Part shown: positions 19,449 through 29,332 of the stretch, piece by piece
Position numbering within the stretch: the stretch's first letter is position 1
How the letters are laid out: every line of letters begins with the position of its first letter
Origin: Acidobacteriota bacterium
Lineage (GTDB): Bacteria; Acidobacteriota; Blastocatellia; Pyrinomonadales; Pyrinomonadaceae
Assembly (NCBI GenBank): GCA_003697135.1
Contig: RFGC01000025.1
Coordinates: 1-64,000, forward strand
Length of the DNA: 64,000 nt
Direction of reading: 5' to 3'
Made by a program: the position numbers and the translations under genes
Notes under the pieces: model-generated
What the model was told of the DNA's origin: nothing
The model's input: the letters and a program-made list of their open reading frames with translations, nothing else
The model's database searches: none

Positions 19449-19514
19449 GGTCTTGGTAGCCGTTGTCCCTCAACTTGAAGTTAGTGGAGTTATGGAAGGG
19501 AAAGTCCCAAGATC
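19449..19514 (+). other. Long-range stem in the rpsO-pnp gap
   Basis: GGTCTTGG near 19449-19456 can pair with CCAAGATC at 19507-19514 (one G-T pair), with the inner GGGA-AAG-TCCC hairpin next to the right arm. The 143 bases between the rpsO stop and the terminator hold no open frame. In enteric bacteria the rpsO-pnp gap is an RNase III and PNPase control site; here that is only an analogy. Confidence 0.3.
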
Positions 19515-19556
19515 AAGTTGATTGCTTGATTTGAATTTCTCAAAGGAGCAATTGAA

Positions 19557-19600
19557 AACGGCAGAGGCTTTCAGAACCTAACTTCTGCCGTTTTTTGTTT
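19557..19600 (+). terminator. Intrinsic terminator between rpsO and pnp
   Basis: AACGGCAGA (19557-19565) pairs exactly with TCTGCCGTT (19584-19592) and is followed by TTTTGTTT. Clear GC-containing stem with U-tract. It ends the rpsO transcript or attenuates read-through into pnp. Confidence 0.85.
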
Positions 19601-19652
19601 GATATTTGAAAACCGACTTTGAAAAAATTTGACGAACGGAGACAGAGTAAAA

Positions 19653-21776
19653 ATGCCGCAAAGAAAGTATTTGAAGGAATCAATCAAGGTTGGCGATAGG
19701 GATTTGACAGTTGAAACGGGCAAAGTTGCAAAGCAAGCCAATGGAGCTGTTGTAATTCGATATGGAGAAACTATGGTTTTGGTCACTGCTGTTAGCAGTG
19801 ATGTCGCACGTGAAGGAATTGATTTCTTTCCATTGACAGTTGAATACAGAGAGTCAACTTATGCTGCGGGAAGAATTCCGGGAAATTATTTCAGACGTGA
19901 AGGTCGTCCTAACGAAAAAGAAACTTTAACCAGTCGTTTAATAGACCGTCCTTGTCGCCCGCTTTTTCCTGAGGGCTACAAAAACGAAACGCAGATCATC
20001 GCAACAGTTATCTCAGCAGACGATGAAAACGATCCGGACGTGATAGCTGTTACGGGTGCTTCTTGTGCCTTGTATTTTTCCGACATACCTTTCTATCACC
20101 CGATTTCGTGCGTTCGAGTTGGTTTGATAGGCGATAAATATATTATCAACCCAACTTATGAACAGCGTAGAGAGTCGAAATTAGATTTGGTCGTCGCTGG
20201 CACGGAAGAGGCTATCGTAATGGTGGAGGCTGAAGCAAAAGAAGTAGCTGAGAAAATCATGGTCGAAGCCATGATGCTGGCTCACAAGGAGATTAAGAGA
20301 ATTTGTTTGTGGCAAAAAGAACTCTTCAAGGCTTTGAACATTGTTAAGCGAGAGGTTGTCCCACCGAAGCTTGATGAATTGATGGTAGCCGAAATCAGCG
20401 AAAGATATACAGAACGCCTGCGCGAGGCTCTGGATACTACGAAGAAAGATAAACTAACCTCATACGCAGCGGTTGATGCTTTGAAGCGGGAAATCATAGA
20501 AAGCTATCCAGAAGATGATTTAGAATCTCGCAACATGGCGCAGAAGGTTTTCAATTATCTGAAAGAAAAGATATTCCGCGAGGACATACTGGAGCATCGG
20601 CGACGTCCTGATGGGCGTAGGTTCAGCGAGATACGTCCGATTTCTTGCGAGGTTGGCTGGCTTCCACGCACTCACGGCTCGGCTCTTTTTACTAGAGGCG
20701 AGACACAAGCCATAGTTACAACGACCCTAGGCACCAAGGAAGATGAACAATTCATAGACGATTTAGAAAAGGGGGAAGTGAGAAAACGCTTTATGCTTCA
20801 CTACAATTTCCCGCCTTACTGTGTTGGTGAAGTTGGACGCATAGGAAGTTCCAGCCGTCGTGAAATCGGACACGGAAACCTTGCGCGTCGTGCTATAGAG
20901 GCTGTTTTGCCTGATGAAAGCGAGTTTCCCTATACAATTAGAGTCGTTTCTGAAATAACCGAATCAAACGGTTCTAGCTCAATGGCAACTGTTTGCGGAG
21001 CTTCTTTGAGTTTGATGGATGCGGGAGTGCCGATCAAAAGACCTGTTGCTGGCGTCGCTATGGGGCTTGTGATGGAAGGAAACCGATATGCGATTTTGTC
21101 GGATATAGCCGGAGCCGAAGATCACTACGGCGATATGGATTTCAAGGTTGCCGGAACGACTGAAGGCATTACGGCTCTGCAAATGGATATTAAAATCAGC
21201 GGGATTAACGCAACAATACTCCAAGAAGCCTTAGAGCAAGCCAGAAAAGGAAGATTATACATTTTGAACATAATGTCACAAACGATTGACAAGCCGCGTC
21301 CTGAAATTTCAAAGTATGCTCCAAGAATTCTTACGATTCGCATCAATCCTGAGAAAATCAGAGAAGTAATTGGGCCTGGTGGCAAGGTAATTCGTTCGAT
21401 AATTGATGAAACAGGAGCGAAGATTGATATAGCCGATGATGGAGTTGTTACAATTGCTACTTCTGACAAAGAAGCCGCAAGAAGAGCAATAGAGAAAATA
21501 AGAGCTGTAACAGCAGAGGCAGAAATCGGTGAGGTTTATCTTGGAAAAGTCCTTAAGATAGTTGACTTTGGAGCTTTTGTTGAGCTTTTCCCTGGTGTTG
21601 CAGGGCTTCTTCATATCTCGGAAATTTCTGATAAAAGAATCAGAAACATACGTGAAGAGCTTAAAGAAGGGCAGTTGATAATGGTCAAGTGTATCGCCAA
21701 AGAAGGTAATAAGCTAAAACTTTCCCGTAAAGCTGTGCTAAAAGAAGAAGCGGCCAAAATGGGAAATAACTCGTAA
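19653..21776 (+). CDS. pnp: Polyribonucleotide nucleotidyltransferase (PNPase)
   Basis: 707 residues from ATG 19653 (an in-frame TTG at 19629 adds a non-homologous lead). Two RNase PH-like domains, with phosphate-site FTRGETQAIVTTTLGT and catalytic GDMDFKVAGTTEGITALQMDIK in the second; a KH domain (IREVIGPGGKVIRSIIDETGAKIDI) and a C-terminal S1 domain (VYLGKVLKIVDFGAFVELF). Phosphorolytic 3'-5' RNA decay, often in a degradosome. The order rpsO-pnp is widely conserved. Confidence 0.97.
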   Translation: MPQRKYLKESIKVGDRDLTVETGKVAKQANGAVVIRYGETMVLVTAVSSDVAREGIDFFPLTVEYRESTYAAGRIPGNYFRREGRPNEKETLTSRLIDRPCRPLFPEGYKNETQIIATVISADDENDPDVIAVTGASCALYFSDIPFYHPISCVRVGLIGDKYIINPTYEQRRESKLDLVVAGTEEAIVMVEAEAKEVAEKIMVEAMMLAHKEIKRICLWQKELFKALNIVKREVVPPKLDELMVAEISERYTERLREALDTTKKDKLTSYAAVDALKREIIESYPEDDLESRNMAQKVFNYLKEKIFREDILEHRRRPDGRRFSEIRPISCEVGWLPRTHGSALFTRGETQAIVTTTLGTKEDEQFIDDLEKGEVRKRFMLHYNFPPYCVGEVGRIGSSSRREIGHGNLARRAIEAVLPDESEFPYTIRVVSEITESNGSSSMATVCGASLSLMDAGVPIKRPVAGVAMGLVMEGNRYAILSDIAGAEDHYGDMDFKVAGTTEGITALQMDIKISGINATILQEALEQARKGRLYILNIMSQTIDKPRPEISKYAPRILTIRINPEKIREVIGPGGKVIRSIIDETGAKIDIADDGVVTIATSDKEAARRAIEKIRAVTAEAEIGEVYLGKVLKIVDFGAFVELFPGVAGLLHISEISDKRIRNIREELKEGQLIMVKCIAKEGNKLKLSRKAVLKEEAAKMGNNS

Positions 21777-21783
21777 GGTTGAG

Positions 21784-21857
21784 GAGCCAGCAAACTCGAC
21801 GACATAAACTTCGATGCTTTGCTGGCTCAAGTCGGCGAAGCTTTTGGTTTCTTTTTT
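21784..21857 (+). terminator. Hairpin and distal T-run after pnp
   Basis: GAGCCAGCAAA (21784-21794) pairs exactly with TTTGCTGGCTC (21818-21828), 11 bp, with a 23-base loop. The T-run TTTCTTTTTT comes only at 21848-21857, about 20 bases after the stem, so this is not a canonical intrinsic terminator; it may stop transcription inefficiently or protect the pnp 3' end. Confidence 0.4.
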
Positions 21858-21972
21858 GCTGGAAGTTGAAACTTGAAAGATTCTGAGAAAAGCTTCAAAG
21901 GTCTTTACTAGTCAAGACTTACAGAAAATAAACTTGACCTAACAGCAAGCTAGAGGTAAAGTTGAATTAGAG

Positions 21973-22398
21973 ATGAATCAGCTAAGCATAGAAGCTGTCG
22001 AAAAAATGGCACGTGAGCGCGGATTAAAAATGACTCCGCAACGCCGCGCTATAATTAGATTTTTGCAGACGGCTAAGAACCATCCGACTCCAGAGGAAGT
22101 CTTAAGAGCCGTCAACAAGGAATTTCCGATGGCTTCCCGCGCAACCGTTTACAATACAATAAATTGGCTGAAAAAGAACAAAATGCTCAAAGAGATTTTC
22201 GAGGCTGGGCAAGTTAGGCTTGACCCAAATTGTAAAGATCATCATCACTTTATCTGCAAAAAATGCGGCAAAGTCGAAGACGTTGATTTCGATTTGATTC
22301 CCAGCCTTAATCTCTGCAATCTTCCCAATTCAAACCGAGTTGAAAGCTTCGAGTTGATAATGCGCGGATTGTGTAAAGAGTGTAAAAATTTGGCTTGA
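21973..22398 (+). CDS. Fur/PerR-family metal-dependent repressor
   Basis: 141 residues. Winged-helix domain with MTPQRRAIIRFLQ and the recognition helix region ASRATVYNTINWLKK, then a dimerisation domain with CKKCGK and CKEC, the structural zinc cysteines. All five regulatory-metal ligand positions of Bacillus PerR can be aligned: the His in NHPTPEEV, the Asp and two His in RLDPNCKDHHH, and the Asp in CGKVEDV. That arrangement is also close to Fur and Zur, so the sensed signal (peroxide, iron or zinc) is unresolved. It stands alone, after pnp and convergent with sppA. A possible TTGACC-N17-TAAAGT promoter (21934-21962) would make the mRNA almost leaderless. Confidence 0.88.
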   Translation: MNQLSIEAVEKMARERGLKMTPQRRAIIRFLQTAKNHPTPEEVLRAVNKEFPMASRATVYNTINWLKKNKMLKEIFEAGQVRLDPNCKDHHHFICKKCGKVEDVDFDLIPSLNLCNLPNSNRVESFELIMRGLCKECKNLA

Positions 22399-22577
22399 GT
22401 TCACTTGCTTTTCCACAGCTTTTGGAAATTTCACCCAAAATTTCTGTAGCTACAATTTCGCGAGCATTGAGAACAAGCTCTAGAAAAGTTTTGTCGAACA
22501 CAAGGCAAAAAGACGTATTACATAGAGCTTTAGCAACTACGAGGATTGAGTTTATAGTTAAAATTTCAAGCACTAAC

Positions 22578-24356
22578 TCACCTAAAGTTTAGCTCAAACG
22601 GCATTAGCATCATTGCTTCACCTTTGCTCATTTTATCGAAAAGAGTTGAGTATTTGATTGCTTTTCTTAAGTTTGGTGGTAGGGCTTCAATTGCTTCGTT
22701 CTTTTTGTATAGAGTGAAGAAACTTTCTTCCTCAGGCCCGCCAAGAAGGCTTTCTATGAAACTTCTTGTTCTAGGATACACAACTCTTTGAACTTCCTGA
22801 TCAGCGGGAATGCCAGCTAGTTCTTTCGCAATCTCTATTGCTCTTTCTAATCCGCCGATTTCATCAACTAGTCCTTTTTCCTTAGCTTGCAAGCCTGTCC
22901 AAACGCGTCCTTGTCCTATTGAATCAACTTCTTCGATAGTCTTATTTCTGCCTTTTGCTACTTTGGGCACGAAGTCAGTGTAATAGATTTTGTTTGCTAT
23001 TTCTCGCATTTTGGCTTCTTCCGATGGTGTCCATCGCTCGGTTTCACGGAAGATACCAGCATTTTTGCCGCGCATCACGTATTCGTTGCTTATTCCAAGC
23101 CAATCGTAAAACCCACGCAATACGGGTTTCCCAAGAAATACGCCGATAGAGCCTGTTATGGTTGAGCTTTCGGCAACTATTTTGTTTGCTCCGCAAGAAA
23201 TGTAGTATCCGCCCGATGCCGCTACGTCTGACATTGAAACGACAACAGGCTTTTTAGCTTTTGCATTTTCAACAGCGCGCCAAATCAAATCAGAAGCCAA
23301 AGCCGAACCACCGGGTGAGTCAACTCGCAAAACTATAGCTTTTATCGAATCATCAGATGCCGCATCGTTTATAGCTTTCACCATTAAATCTGAGCCAAGA
23401 GTTTCCCCTCTGAAAGCGTCACCACCGCCTGTGTTTATCGTTCCAGTAGCGAAAATTACTGCAACTCTTTGGCCTCTGTTGAGTCCGAGTGAATCTGAGC
23501 GCACTTCTCGATATTTTTCACCGCTTACAATGCGAAGTTTCTCATCTTCCTTGTAGCCAAGCGCTTTTTTCATTTCATTGTAGACTTGATCAATGTAGAG
23601 CGCACCATCAATCAAGCCTAAATCCTTCGCTTGCAAAGCGTTGTATGGTGCTTCATCAATCAAGGCTTTTACTTCTTCTGGTGATTTGTTACGAGATTCG
23701 GAAATAGCCGAAATCAGGCGATTGAAGTAGTCATCGAGAATCGCATTTATAACTTCCTTGTGTTCGGGAGACATCTGTTTTCGAGTGAATTGATCAGGAG
23801 CATTTTTGTATTTGCCTATTTGAATGACTTGAGGTTCTATACCGAGTTTATCGAGAGAGCCTCTAAAAAACATTACTTCTGCGATAAGCCCGTTAATGTA
23901 AATATCACCGCTCGGTGGCACAAAGATTTTATCTGCCGCAGTTGCTATGTAGTATTCCATGTTCGTCCCTATGTTCATGTAGGCATAGACTGGTTTTCCT
24001 GAAGTGCGAAAGTCTTTTATCGCACGGCGTAGCTCATCAGCTTTACCCCAACCAATTGACGGAAATTCTATATTCAAAATCACACCACCGATTCTCGGAT
24101 CAACTTTTGCTTTGCGAAGTTGCGTAAGAACGCTCGAAAATGATTGTTTAGGAATCAATCCGAATGTTTCAGCTAGAGAGTCTTCAGGAATGAATTCAGG
24201 TAGGTCGCCTGATATGTTCAAAACCAAAGCGCTATTGGTCGGGACTAATCTCCGTTCTCTAATCTCAAGCAGAATCAACAAACCAACTATAAAAACGAGT
24301 AACAAAACAAAGAGTCCACCAATAACCAATAGAAAAATCTTCGTGCCTTTTGACAT
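22578..24356 (-). CDS. sppA: Signal peptide peptidase SppA, long (67K-type) form
   Basis: 592 residues, tandem-repeat SppA. A single N-terminal transmembrane helix (IFLLVIGGLFVLLLVFIVGLLIL) anchors it in the inner membrane, facing the periplasm. The catalytic lysine is in IGKYKNAPDQF of the first repeat and the serine in MSDVAASGGYYIS of the second, matching the Ser-Lys dyad split of the E. coli enzyme. Degrades cleaved signal peptides. A GAGAGG site precedes the ATG. Divergent from the response-regulator gene. Confidence 0.95.
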   Translation of the reverse strand: MSKGTKIFLLVIGGLFVLLLVFIVGLLILLEIRERRLVPTNSALVLNISGDLPEFIPEDSLAETFGLIPKQSFSSVLTQLRKAKVDPRIGGVILNIEFPSIGWGKADELRRAIKDFRTSGKPVYAYMNIGTNMEYYIATAADKIFVPPSGDIYINGLIAEVMFFRGSLDKLGIEPQVIQIGKYKNAPDQFTRKQMSPEHKEVINAILDDYFNRLISAISESRNKSPEEVKALIDEAPYNALQAKDLGLIDGALYIDQVYNEMKKALGYKEDEKLRIVSGEKYREVRSDSLGLNRGQRVAVIFATGTINTGGGDAFRGETLGSDLMVKAINDAASDDSIKAIVLRVDSPGGSALASDLIWRAVENAKAKKPVVVSMSDVAASGGYYISCGANKIVAESSTITGSIGVFLGKPVLRGFYDWLGISNEYVMRGKNAGIFRETERWTPSEEAKMREIANKIYYTDFVPKVAKGRNKTIEEVDSIGQGRVWTGLQAKEKGLVDEIGGLERAIEIAKELAGIPADQEVQRVVYPRTRSFIESLLGGPEEESFFTLYKKNEAIEALPPNLRKAIKYSTLFDKMSKGEAMMLMPFELNFR

Positions 24357-24481
24357 AAATTTACCTCTCGCTTTGAGCTTAACTCATTTTACGACATTTT
24401 GGCAAAGAGAGTTTCTAGCTATTCATGGCTTTCTACGGGAAACTTTGCCCAATCAGCTCAGCTTTTGGTATTTTCAAGTTT

Positions 24482-25213
24482 ATGAGGATTTTAATCGTTG
24501 AAGATGAAAAACACCTTGCAGAAGGATTGAAATTTAATCTAGAGATGGATGGTTATGAGGTTGTGGTTGCGGACGACGGTGAGAAGGCTCTTGAAATCCT
24601 GCAAAAAGAAAATTTCGACGCAATTGTTCTAGATGTTATGCTTCCGAAGATTGACGGATTCGAGGCTGCTTCTAGGTTAAGAGAAGCCGAAAACTTCACT
24701 CCGATTCTGATGCTAACAGCTCTCGGCAAGTCTGAACACATCTTAAAAGGCTTTGCGTGTGGTGCAGATGACTATTTACCGAAACCTTTTGACTTACAAG
24801 TTTTCTTAGCTCGTCTCAAAGGATTGCTGAGGCGCCGCGAATGGTTTAAGCGCGAATCTTCCAAAATCTCTAGGACTTTCTCAATCAACGGAAGAGAAAT
24901 TGACTTTGACAATCTCGAAATAAAAACCAAAGAGCAAACGATTAAACTTACGTTAATGGAGGCGAAACTTTTGCATTATCTAATTGAAAACGCAGGTAGA
25001 GCAGTTTCTCGCAAAATGATTTTGGAAGATGTTTGGGAGCTTCATGAAGATACGGACACAAGAGCGATTGATAACTTCATAGTTCGCTTGAGAAGGTATC
25101 TTGAAGATAAACCTAGTGATCCTAAAATATTGCAAACCGTGCGCGGCATCGGTTACCGTCTCGTTCTCGAAAAGAAAAGTGAAAGCAGAGAAATCGAATC
25201 TGAAGTTAGTTAA
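24482..25213 (+). CDS. OmpR/PhoB-family response regulator, orphan
   Basis: 243 residues from ATG 24482. Receiver domain with acidic pair ED near residue 7-8, phosphoacceptor D51 in IVLDVMLP, the Thr in MLTALGK and Lys in DYLPKPF; then a winged-helix DNA-binding domain (LTLMEAKLLHYLIENAGRAVSR, DNFIVRLRRYLE, VRGIGYRL). No histidine kinase lies on either side, so the partner is elsewhere. An upstream in-frame ATG (24425) lacks homology. Confidence 0.92.
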   Translation: MRILIVEDEKHLAEGLKFNLEMDGYEVVVADDGEKALEILQKENFDAIVLDVMLPKIDGFEAASRLREAENFTPILMLTALGKSEHILKGFACGADDYLPKPFDLQVFLARLKGLLRRREWFKRESSKISRTFSINGREIDFDNLEIKTKEQTIKLTLMEAKLLHYLIENAGRAVSRKMILEDVWELHEDTDTRAIDNFIVRLRRYLEDKPSDPKILQTVRGIGYRLVLEKKSESREIESEVS

Positions 25214-25283
25214 CGCTCGAATGCACCGAAGGATTTTGACTGAATTTTCGCCTTAATTTCGTTGCTGGTAAAATCTAATTTGT

Positions 25284-25730
25284 ATGAGAGGATTTTTGCT
25301 ACTTGCTTTTTTGCTTTTGCTTATTAGCGTTACGAATGCTCAAAGTTTAAGTGGACAGATAGGCAGCGTAAAACGTGGCGGTCAAACGCGTGGCGTTATA
25401 ATTTTGGACATACCCGAAGGTCTGCATGTAAATTCAAATCGCCCAAATAATGAATACGCAATTCCAACTACTGTTAAACTCTACTCTAAAGACGCTGTTG
25501 TAAGCAATGTTTCCTATCCGAAAGGAAAAACCAAGAAATTTGGCTTCAGCGAAAAACCGATAAGCGTTTACGAAGGGAAAACAAAATTTACGTTCAGAGT
25601 TAGAGTTCCCGCAAAGTTTAAAGGCAATTCTATTCGAGTGCATGCTGTGGTTAGATACCAAGCTTGCAACAACGAAGTCTGTTTCCCACCAACCGAGAAA
25701 GAAATCACGTTAAATGCAAAGGTTATATGA
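25284..25730 (+). CDS. Small secreted protein with a DsbD-alpha-like domain
   Basis: 148 residues. Sec signal peptide (FLLLAFLLLLISVTNA). The mature part ends with VVRYQACNNEVCFPPTEKEI, the paired-cysteine signature of the N-terminal (alpha) domain of the thiol transporter DsbD. Here that domain stands alone, with no membrane segment or thioredoxin domain, so it may receive electrons from a separate CcdA/DsbD-like protein in the periplasm; that is inference. A TAAAAT element (25269-25274) lies 9 bases before the ATG and there is no good ribosome binding site. Confidence 0.75.
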   Translation: MRGFLLLAFLLLLISVTNAQSLSGQIGSVKRGGQTRGVIILDIPEGLHVNSNRPNNEYAIPTTVKLYSKDAVVSNVSYPKGKTKKFGFSEKPISVYEGKTKFTFRVRVPAKFKGNSIRVHAVVRYQACNNEVCFPPTEKEITLNAKVI

Positions 25731-25764
25731 GTTAAAATCGGTCAAGGACTCTTTTCGATTGTGA

Positions 25765-25807
25765 ATTCAATCAATAAAATTTTGTGGATTCAATCAATAA
25801 ACTTTTG
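25765..25807. repeat. Tandem 20-base repeat at the asnB 3' end
   Basis: ATTCAATCAATAAAATTTTG (25765-25784) and ATTCAATCAATAAACTTTTG (25788-25807) differ at one base and are offset by 23 bases. The right-hand copy encodes the last residues of asnB and its stop on the minus strand; the left copy is a duplicate just downstream of the gene. Confidence 0.75.
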
Positions 25808-27673
25808 AAACCAGAGTTCAAGCATCAGTAATGTCCAAAGCTTGAAGGTATGATCTTTTCTGCCCTCTACATGCTCGATAACGTATCGCTTCACAACTTC
25901 AGGTTTTACGATATTTCGCTTGGCCGCCTTTTCCGAAAGCAAGTTTTCTTGAACAAAGCCTTTTAACTCTTTGCGGAACCAGTTGCCGATTGGAACACCA
26001 AAACCCATCTTTTTTCGGTAGATTGCTTCTTTTGGAACAAGCCTTGATGCAACAGCTTTTAGAAGCGACTTTGTCCCGAAGCCATTCATCTTCAGATTTT
26101 CTGGCAAACTAGCGGCGAATTCTATCAGCTTGTAGTCGAGAAAAGGCGAGCGAGCTTCAAGGCTTACTGCCATCGAAGCAATATCAACCTTCACCAAGAG
26201 ATCATTGGGAAGATAAGTCATCTGATCTATGAACAAGAACGTATCCACGATTCCGAGACCTTCGGCGGCGTCAAACCATTTTTCCAAAAAGTAGAACGCA
26301 TCATGATGAGAAATTAACTGGGCAAAATCTTCTGTATAAATCTCGGTTTTGGCTTGACGGTCAAAACTTGAAACCCAGCGAAAATATCTTTCCTTCTTGT
26401 CGAGACTAGCGGCTTGTAAGAACCTTTTCAAATCGCGAATTCTAGAGCGTCGTGTTTCAGATATGGGCAGAAGATCGAAAGGCTTTTCGATTAGCAAGGA
26501 CCTAATCTTTTGAGGGAAGCGGTGATAAATTTCGGCGAGTTTCATCGCAACGTAGCGTTCATAACCAGCAAAGCTTTCGTCGCCGCCATCGCCATTGAGC
26601 GCTACTGTAACAAACTTGCGTGTCTCACGCGAAACATAATAAGTCGGGATTGCGCTGGAATCTGCATAAGGTTCGCCATAATGCTCAACCAGAGTGGGAA
26701 GGACTTCCAGCGCTTCCGGCTTTACGATGAATTCATAATGTTCTGAACCGACATGGCGAGCAACAATCCGTGCATATTTCAGTTCGCTGTAATCTTGTTC
26801 TTCAAAACCTATGGAAAAAGTTTTAATAGGTTTATCGCTTTCCTGAGCCATCAAGGCTACGACCGTAGAAGAATCAACTCCGCCCGAAAGAAAAGCTCCC
26901 AACGGCACTTCTGCAATTAGCCTGAGTTTTGTTGCTTCGCGCAAAATCCTTATCGTCTCACGAATCGCTTCTTCGCGATCAATTTTTATTTTTTTCGAGA
27001 AGTCGGGAAGCCAATATCTTTCGGTTCTTATCTTGCCATCTTTCCACAAAAGCCAATGACCGGGTTCGAGTTTGCGGATTTGTTTGAAAGCGGTTTGAGG
27101 TGCGGGAACACAAAGATACGAAAAATAAGAATCTATGGCTTCATAGTCAATTTCACGGGAGACTTCAGGATGCTTTAGAAGAGCAGAAAACTCCGAGCCG
27201 AAGATGAGATTGCCGTTTTGCTGATGTGAGTAGAGAAGTGGTTTTTTGCCGACTCTGTCTCGTGCTAAGAACAAAGATTTTTCCAAATCGTCCCATATTG
27301 CAAAAGCAAACATGCCTCTTAGATACTGCAAACATTCGATTCCATAAAGCTGGTAAAGATTAACGATAACCTCTGTGTCGGATTTCGTGTAAAGCTCGAA
27401 TCCTTTTTTAATGAGAAAATCCCTGAGTTCTTGATAATTGTAGATTTCACCATTGAAGACTATCCATTTGGTTTTGTCTTGGCTGTGGATTGGTTGTTTA
27501 CCGCCTGCAAGATCAATAATTGCGAGTCGGCGCATTGCTAAACCGACATTCTCTTTGATGAAAAAGCCATCATCGTCGGGACCACGATGAATTATAGCTT
27601 CATTCATCTTTTCGAGGATTGACCTTTTGATAGGTGCTTTGTTTGCATTGACGAAACCGACTATTCCACACAT
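25790..27673 (-). CDS. asnB: Asparagine synthase (glutamine-hydrolysing)
   Basis: 627 residues. Starts MCGIVGFV, so the N-terminal nucleophile Cys2 of the class-II glutaminase domain is intact (also HRGPDDDGFF, AMRRLAIIDLAGGKQP, FNGEIYNY). The synthetase domain has the PP-loop LSGGVDSS near residue 265. Makes Asn from Asp, Gln and ATP. Acidobacteria and others often use such paralogues for polysaccharide or peptide modification too, but nothing here points to that. Lies 2 bases downstream of rph. Confidence 0.93.
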   Translation of the reverse strand: MCGIVGFVNANKAPIKRSILEKMNEAIIHRGPDDDGFFIKENVGLAMRRLAIIDLAGGKQPIHSQDKTKWIVFNGEIYNYQELRDFLIKKGFELYTKSDTEVIVNLYQLYGIECLQYLRGMFAFAIWDDLEKSLFLARDRVGKKPLLYSHQQNGNLIFGSEFSALLKHPEVSREIDYEAIDSYFSYLCVPAPQTAFKQIRKLEPGHWLLWKDGKIRTERYWLPDFSKKIKIDREEAIRETIRILREATKLRLIAEVPLGAFLSGGVDSSTVVALMAQESDKPIKTFSIGFEEQDYSELKYARIVARHVGSEHYEFIVKPEALEVLPTLVEHYGEPYADSSAIPTYYVSRETRKFVTVALNGDGGDESFAGYERYVAMKLAEIYHRFPQKIRSLLIEKPFDLLPISETRRSRIRDLKRFLQAASLDKKERYFRWVSSFDRQAKTEIYTEDFAQLISHHDAFYFLEKWFDAAEGLGIVDTFLFIDQMTYLPNDLLVKVDIASMAVSLEARSPFLDYKLIEFAASLPENLKMNGFGTKSLLKAVASRLVPKEAIYRKKMGFGVPIGNWFRKELKGFVQENLLSEKAAKRNIVKPEVVKRYVIEHVEGRKDHTFKLWTLLMLELWFQKFID

Positions 27674-27675
27674 TT

Positions 27676-28398
27676 TTACACTCTTGCAAGCACGTTTTTC
27701 TGTATTTCGATAAGTTCTCTGATTCCTTTTTGTGCTAGTTCTATCATTTGTTTCATCTGGTCGAAATTAAAAGCTCCTTGTTCGGCAGTTCCCTGAATCT
27801 CGACGAATTGCCCTGATGCTGTGCCGACGACGTTCATATCAACATCGGCGGCAAAGTCTTCTTCATAGCAAAGGTCTAGAATGATCGAATCTTGAATTAT
27901 GCCGACGCTCACGGCGGCAACTTCTGAGATAATTGGATTTTCTTTGAGAACGCCGCTGCTGACGAGTTTTTTGCAGGCAATAGCCAAAGCTACGAATCCG
28001 CCAGTTATCGAAGCGCATCTTGTTCCGCCATCTGCCATGATGACGTCGCAATCAATGGTTATCTGTCTTTCGCCTAGCTTCACCAAATCAACCGCTGCTC
28101 TAAGGCTTCTTCCAATCAAACGCTGTATTTCTTGCGTTCTTCCTGAAAGCCTTTGGATTTCCCTTTGAGTGCGTGTTTGCGTTGAGCGGGGAAGCATTGC
28201 ATACTCTGCTGTTACCCAACCTGCACCTTTGCCGCGAAGAAACGATGGAACTTTGTCTTCGACCGTTGCGGTGCAGATAACTTTTGTATTTCCCATCTCA
28301 ATCAAAGCCGAACCTTCAGCGAAGGGCAGAACGTTCGGTGTTATTTTCGATTTTCTTATTTCGTCAAAAGCTCTGCTATCGTTTCTCTTGTAACTCAT
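27676..28398 (-). CDS. rph: Ribonuclease PH
   Basis: 240 residues from the ATG at 28398; an upstream start (28434) lacks homology. [41 protein letters not shown] (seen in pieces), [12 protein letters not shown], and [22 protein letters not shown] are RNase PH signatures. Trims tRNA 3' ends phosphorolytically. It overlaps the end of murI by 23 bases. Confidence 0.95.
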   Translation of the reverse strand: MSYKRNDSRAFDEIRKSKITPNVLPFAEGSALIEMGNTKVICTATVEDKVPSFLRGKGAGWVTAEYAMLPRSTQTRTQREIQRLSGRTQEIQRLIGRSLRAAVDLVKLGERQITIDCDVIMADGGTRCASITGGFVALAIACKKLVSSGVLKENPIISEVAAVSVGIIQDSIILDLCYEEDFAADVDMNVVGTASGQFVEIQGTAEQGAFNFDQMKQMIELAQKGIRELIEIQKNVLARV

Positions 28399-29314
28399 GT
28401 TTCGCTTCGAGTTTGTCGGTCCCGAAAATTTCAACTTCTTCCAATTTGATCGGCGGTGCGCCTAAAAATCTTTCAGCGACCTTTGCAAATCTTTTTGCGG
28501 CGTCTGTTACGTAAAAGTGGTCTAAATCATCGCAAATCCGACGCTTTTTCTTGATTGAATTCGGATTGGTTAGGTTTCTCCTGATCAAAATTTCCTTAAC
28601 CTCTTCAGCGCAAGCTTCGCCAGAATCAATAAGTTTAACAGATTCACCAACGATTTTTTGAATTACATTTTTCAAAATTGGGTAATGAGTGCATCCGAGA
28701 ATAAGGGCATCAGGTTTGAAGGCGACAATTTCTTTCAGGTATTTTCTTGCAATCATGAAGGTTTCTTCTTCTTCAGCCCAGCCTTCTTCTGCCAACGGAA
28801 CAAAGAGCGGGCATGCCGCTTGGATAACTTCAGCTTTTTCCGATACCCGTTTGATCGCATCAAGATACGCATTGCTTTGAACAGTCGCTTCGGTAGCAAT
28901 TACTGCAATACGTGGATTTTCTTTGTTCGCAGTTACTCTCAATGCTTTTCTTGCGCCGGGACCTATGACGCCGATAGTTTCAAGCCCGACTCTTTCACGA
29001 ATTTTCGGAAGTGCTAGAGCTGAAGCCGTATTGCAAGCGACAACAAGAAGTTTTATTCCGTGAGAGGCTAAAAACAGTGCATTTTCGATTGCATATCTTT
29101 CAACAGTCGAAAGCGATTTCGTGCCATAGGGAACTCTCGCAGTGTCACCCAAATAAACAAAATGCTCATTCGGCAAATGTTCATGCAGAGCTTTATAGAC
29201 GGTTAAGCCACCAACTCCGCTATCGAAAATTCCTATAGGAAGATTTCTGATTTGGGAAGGAGAATCTGTTGAAAGAGATTTGCTTTGGTTGAGGGATTCT
29301 GAACTTACAGGCAT
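28376..29314 (-). CDS. murI: Glutamate racemase
   Basis: 312 residues from ATG 29314. Opens, after a Ser-rich lead of about 24 residues, with [17 protein letters not shown]; catalytic cysteines lie in [12 protein letters not shown] and [11 protein letters not shown]. Supplies D-Glu for peptidoglycan. The reading frame stays open upstream through the tmRNA gene, but that part has no homology and the ATG at 29314 is the sensible start. The C-terminal 40 residues are variable. Confidence 0.93.
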   Translation of the reverse strand: MPVSSESLNQSKSLSTDSPSQIRNLPIGIFDSGVGGLTVYKALHEHLPNEHFVYLGDTARVPYGTKSLSTVERYAIENALFLASHGIKLLVVACNTASALALPKIRERVGLETIGVIGPGARKALRVTANKENPRIAVIATEATVQSNAYLDAIKRVSEKAEVIQAACPLFVPLAEEGWAEEEETFMIARKYLKEIVAFKPDALILGCTHYPILKNVIQKIVGESVKLIDSGEACAEEVKEILIRRNLTNPNSIKKKRRICDDLDHFYVTDAAKRFAKVAERFLGAPPIKLEEVEIFGTDKLEAKHELQEKR

Positions 29315-29332
29315 TTTCAATTTTCCGCAATT

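Noticed and set aside
22307-22573. 88-residue minus-strand frame between the Fur-family gene and sppA
   Set aside because: Overlaps the 3' end of the Fur-family gene, has no recognisable motif and no good start; probably chance. The plus-strand frame over the same gap was rejected for the same reasons.
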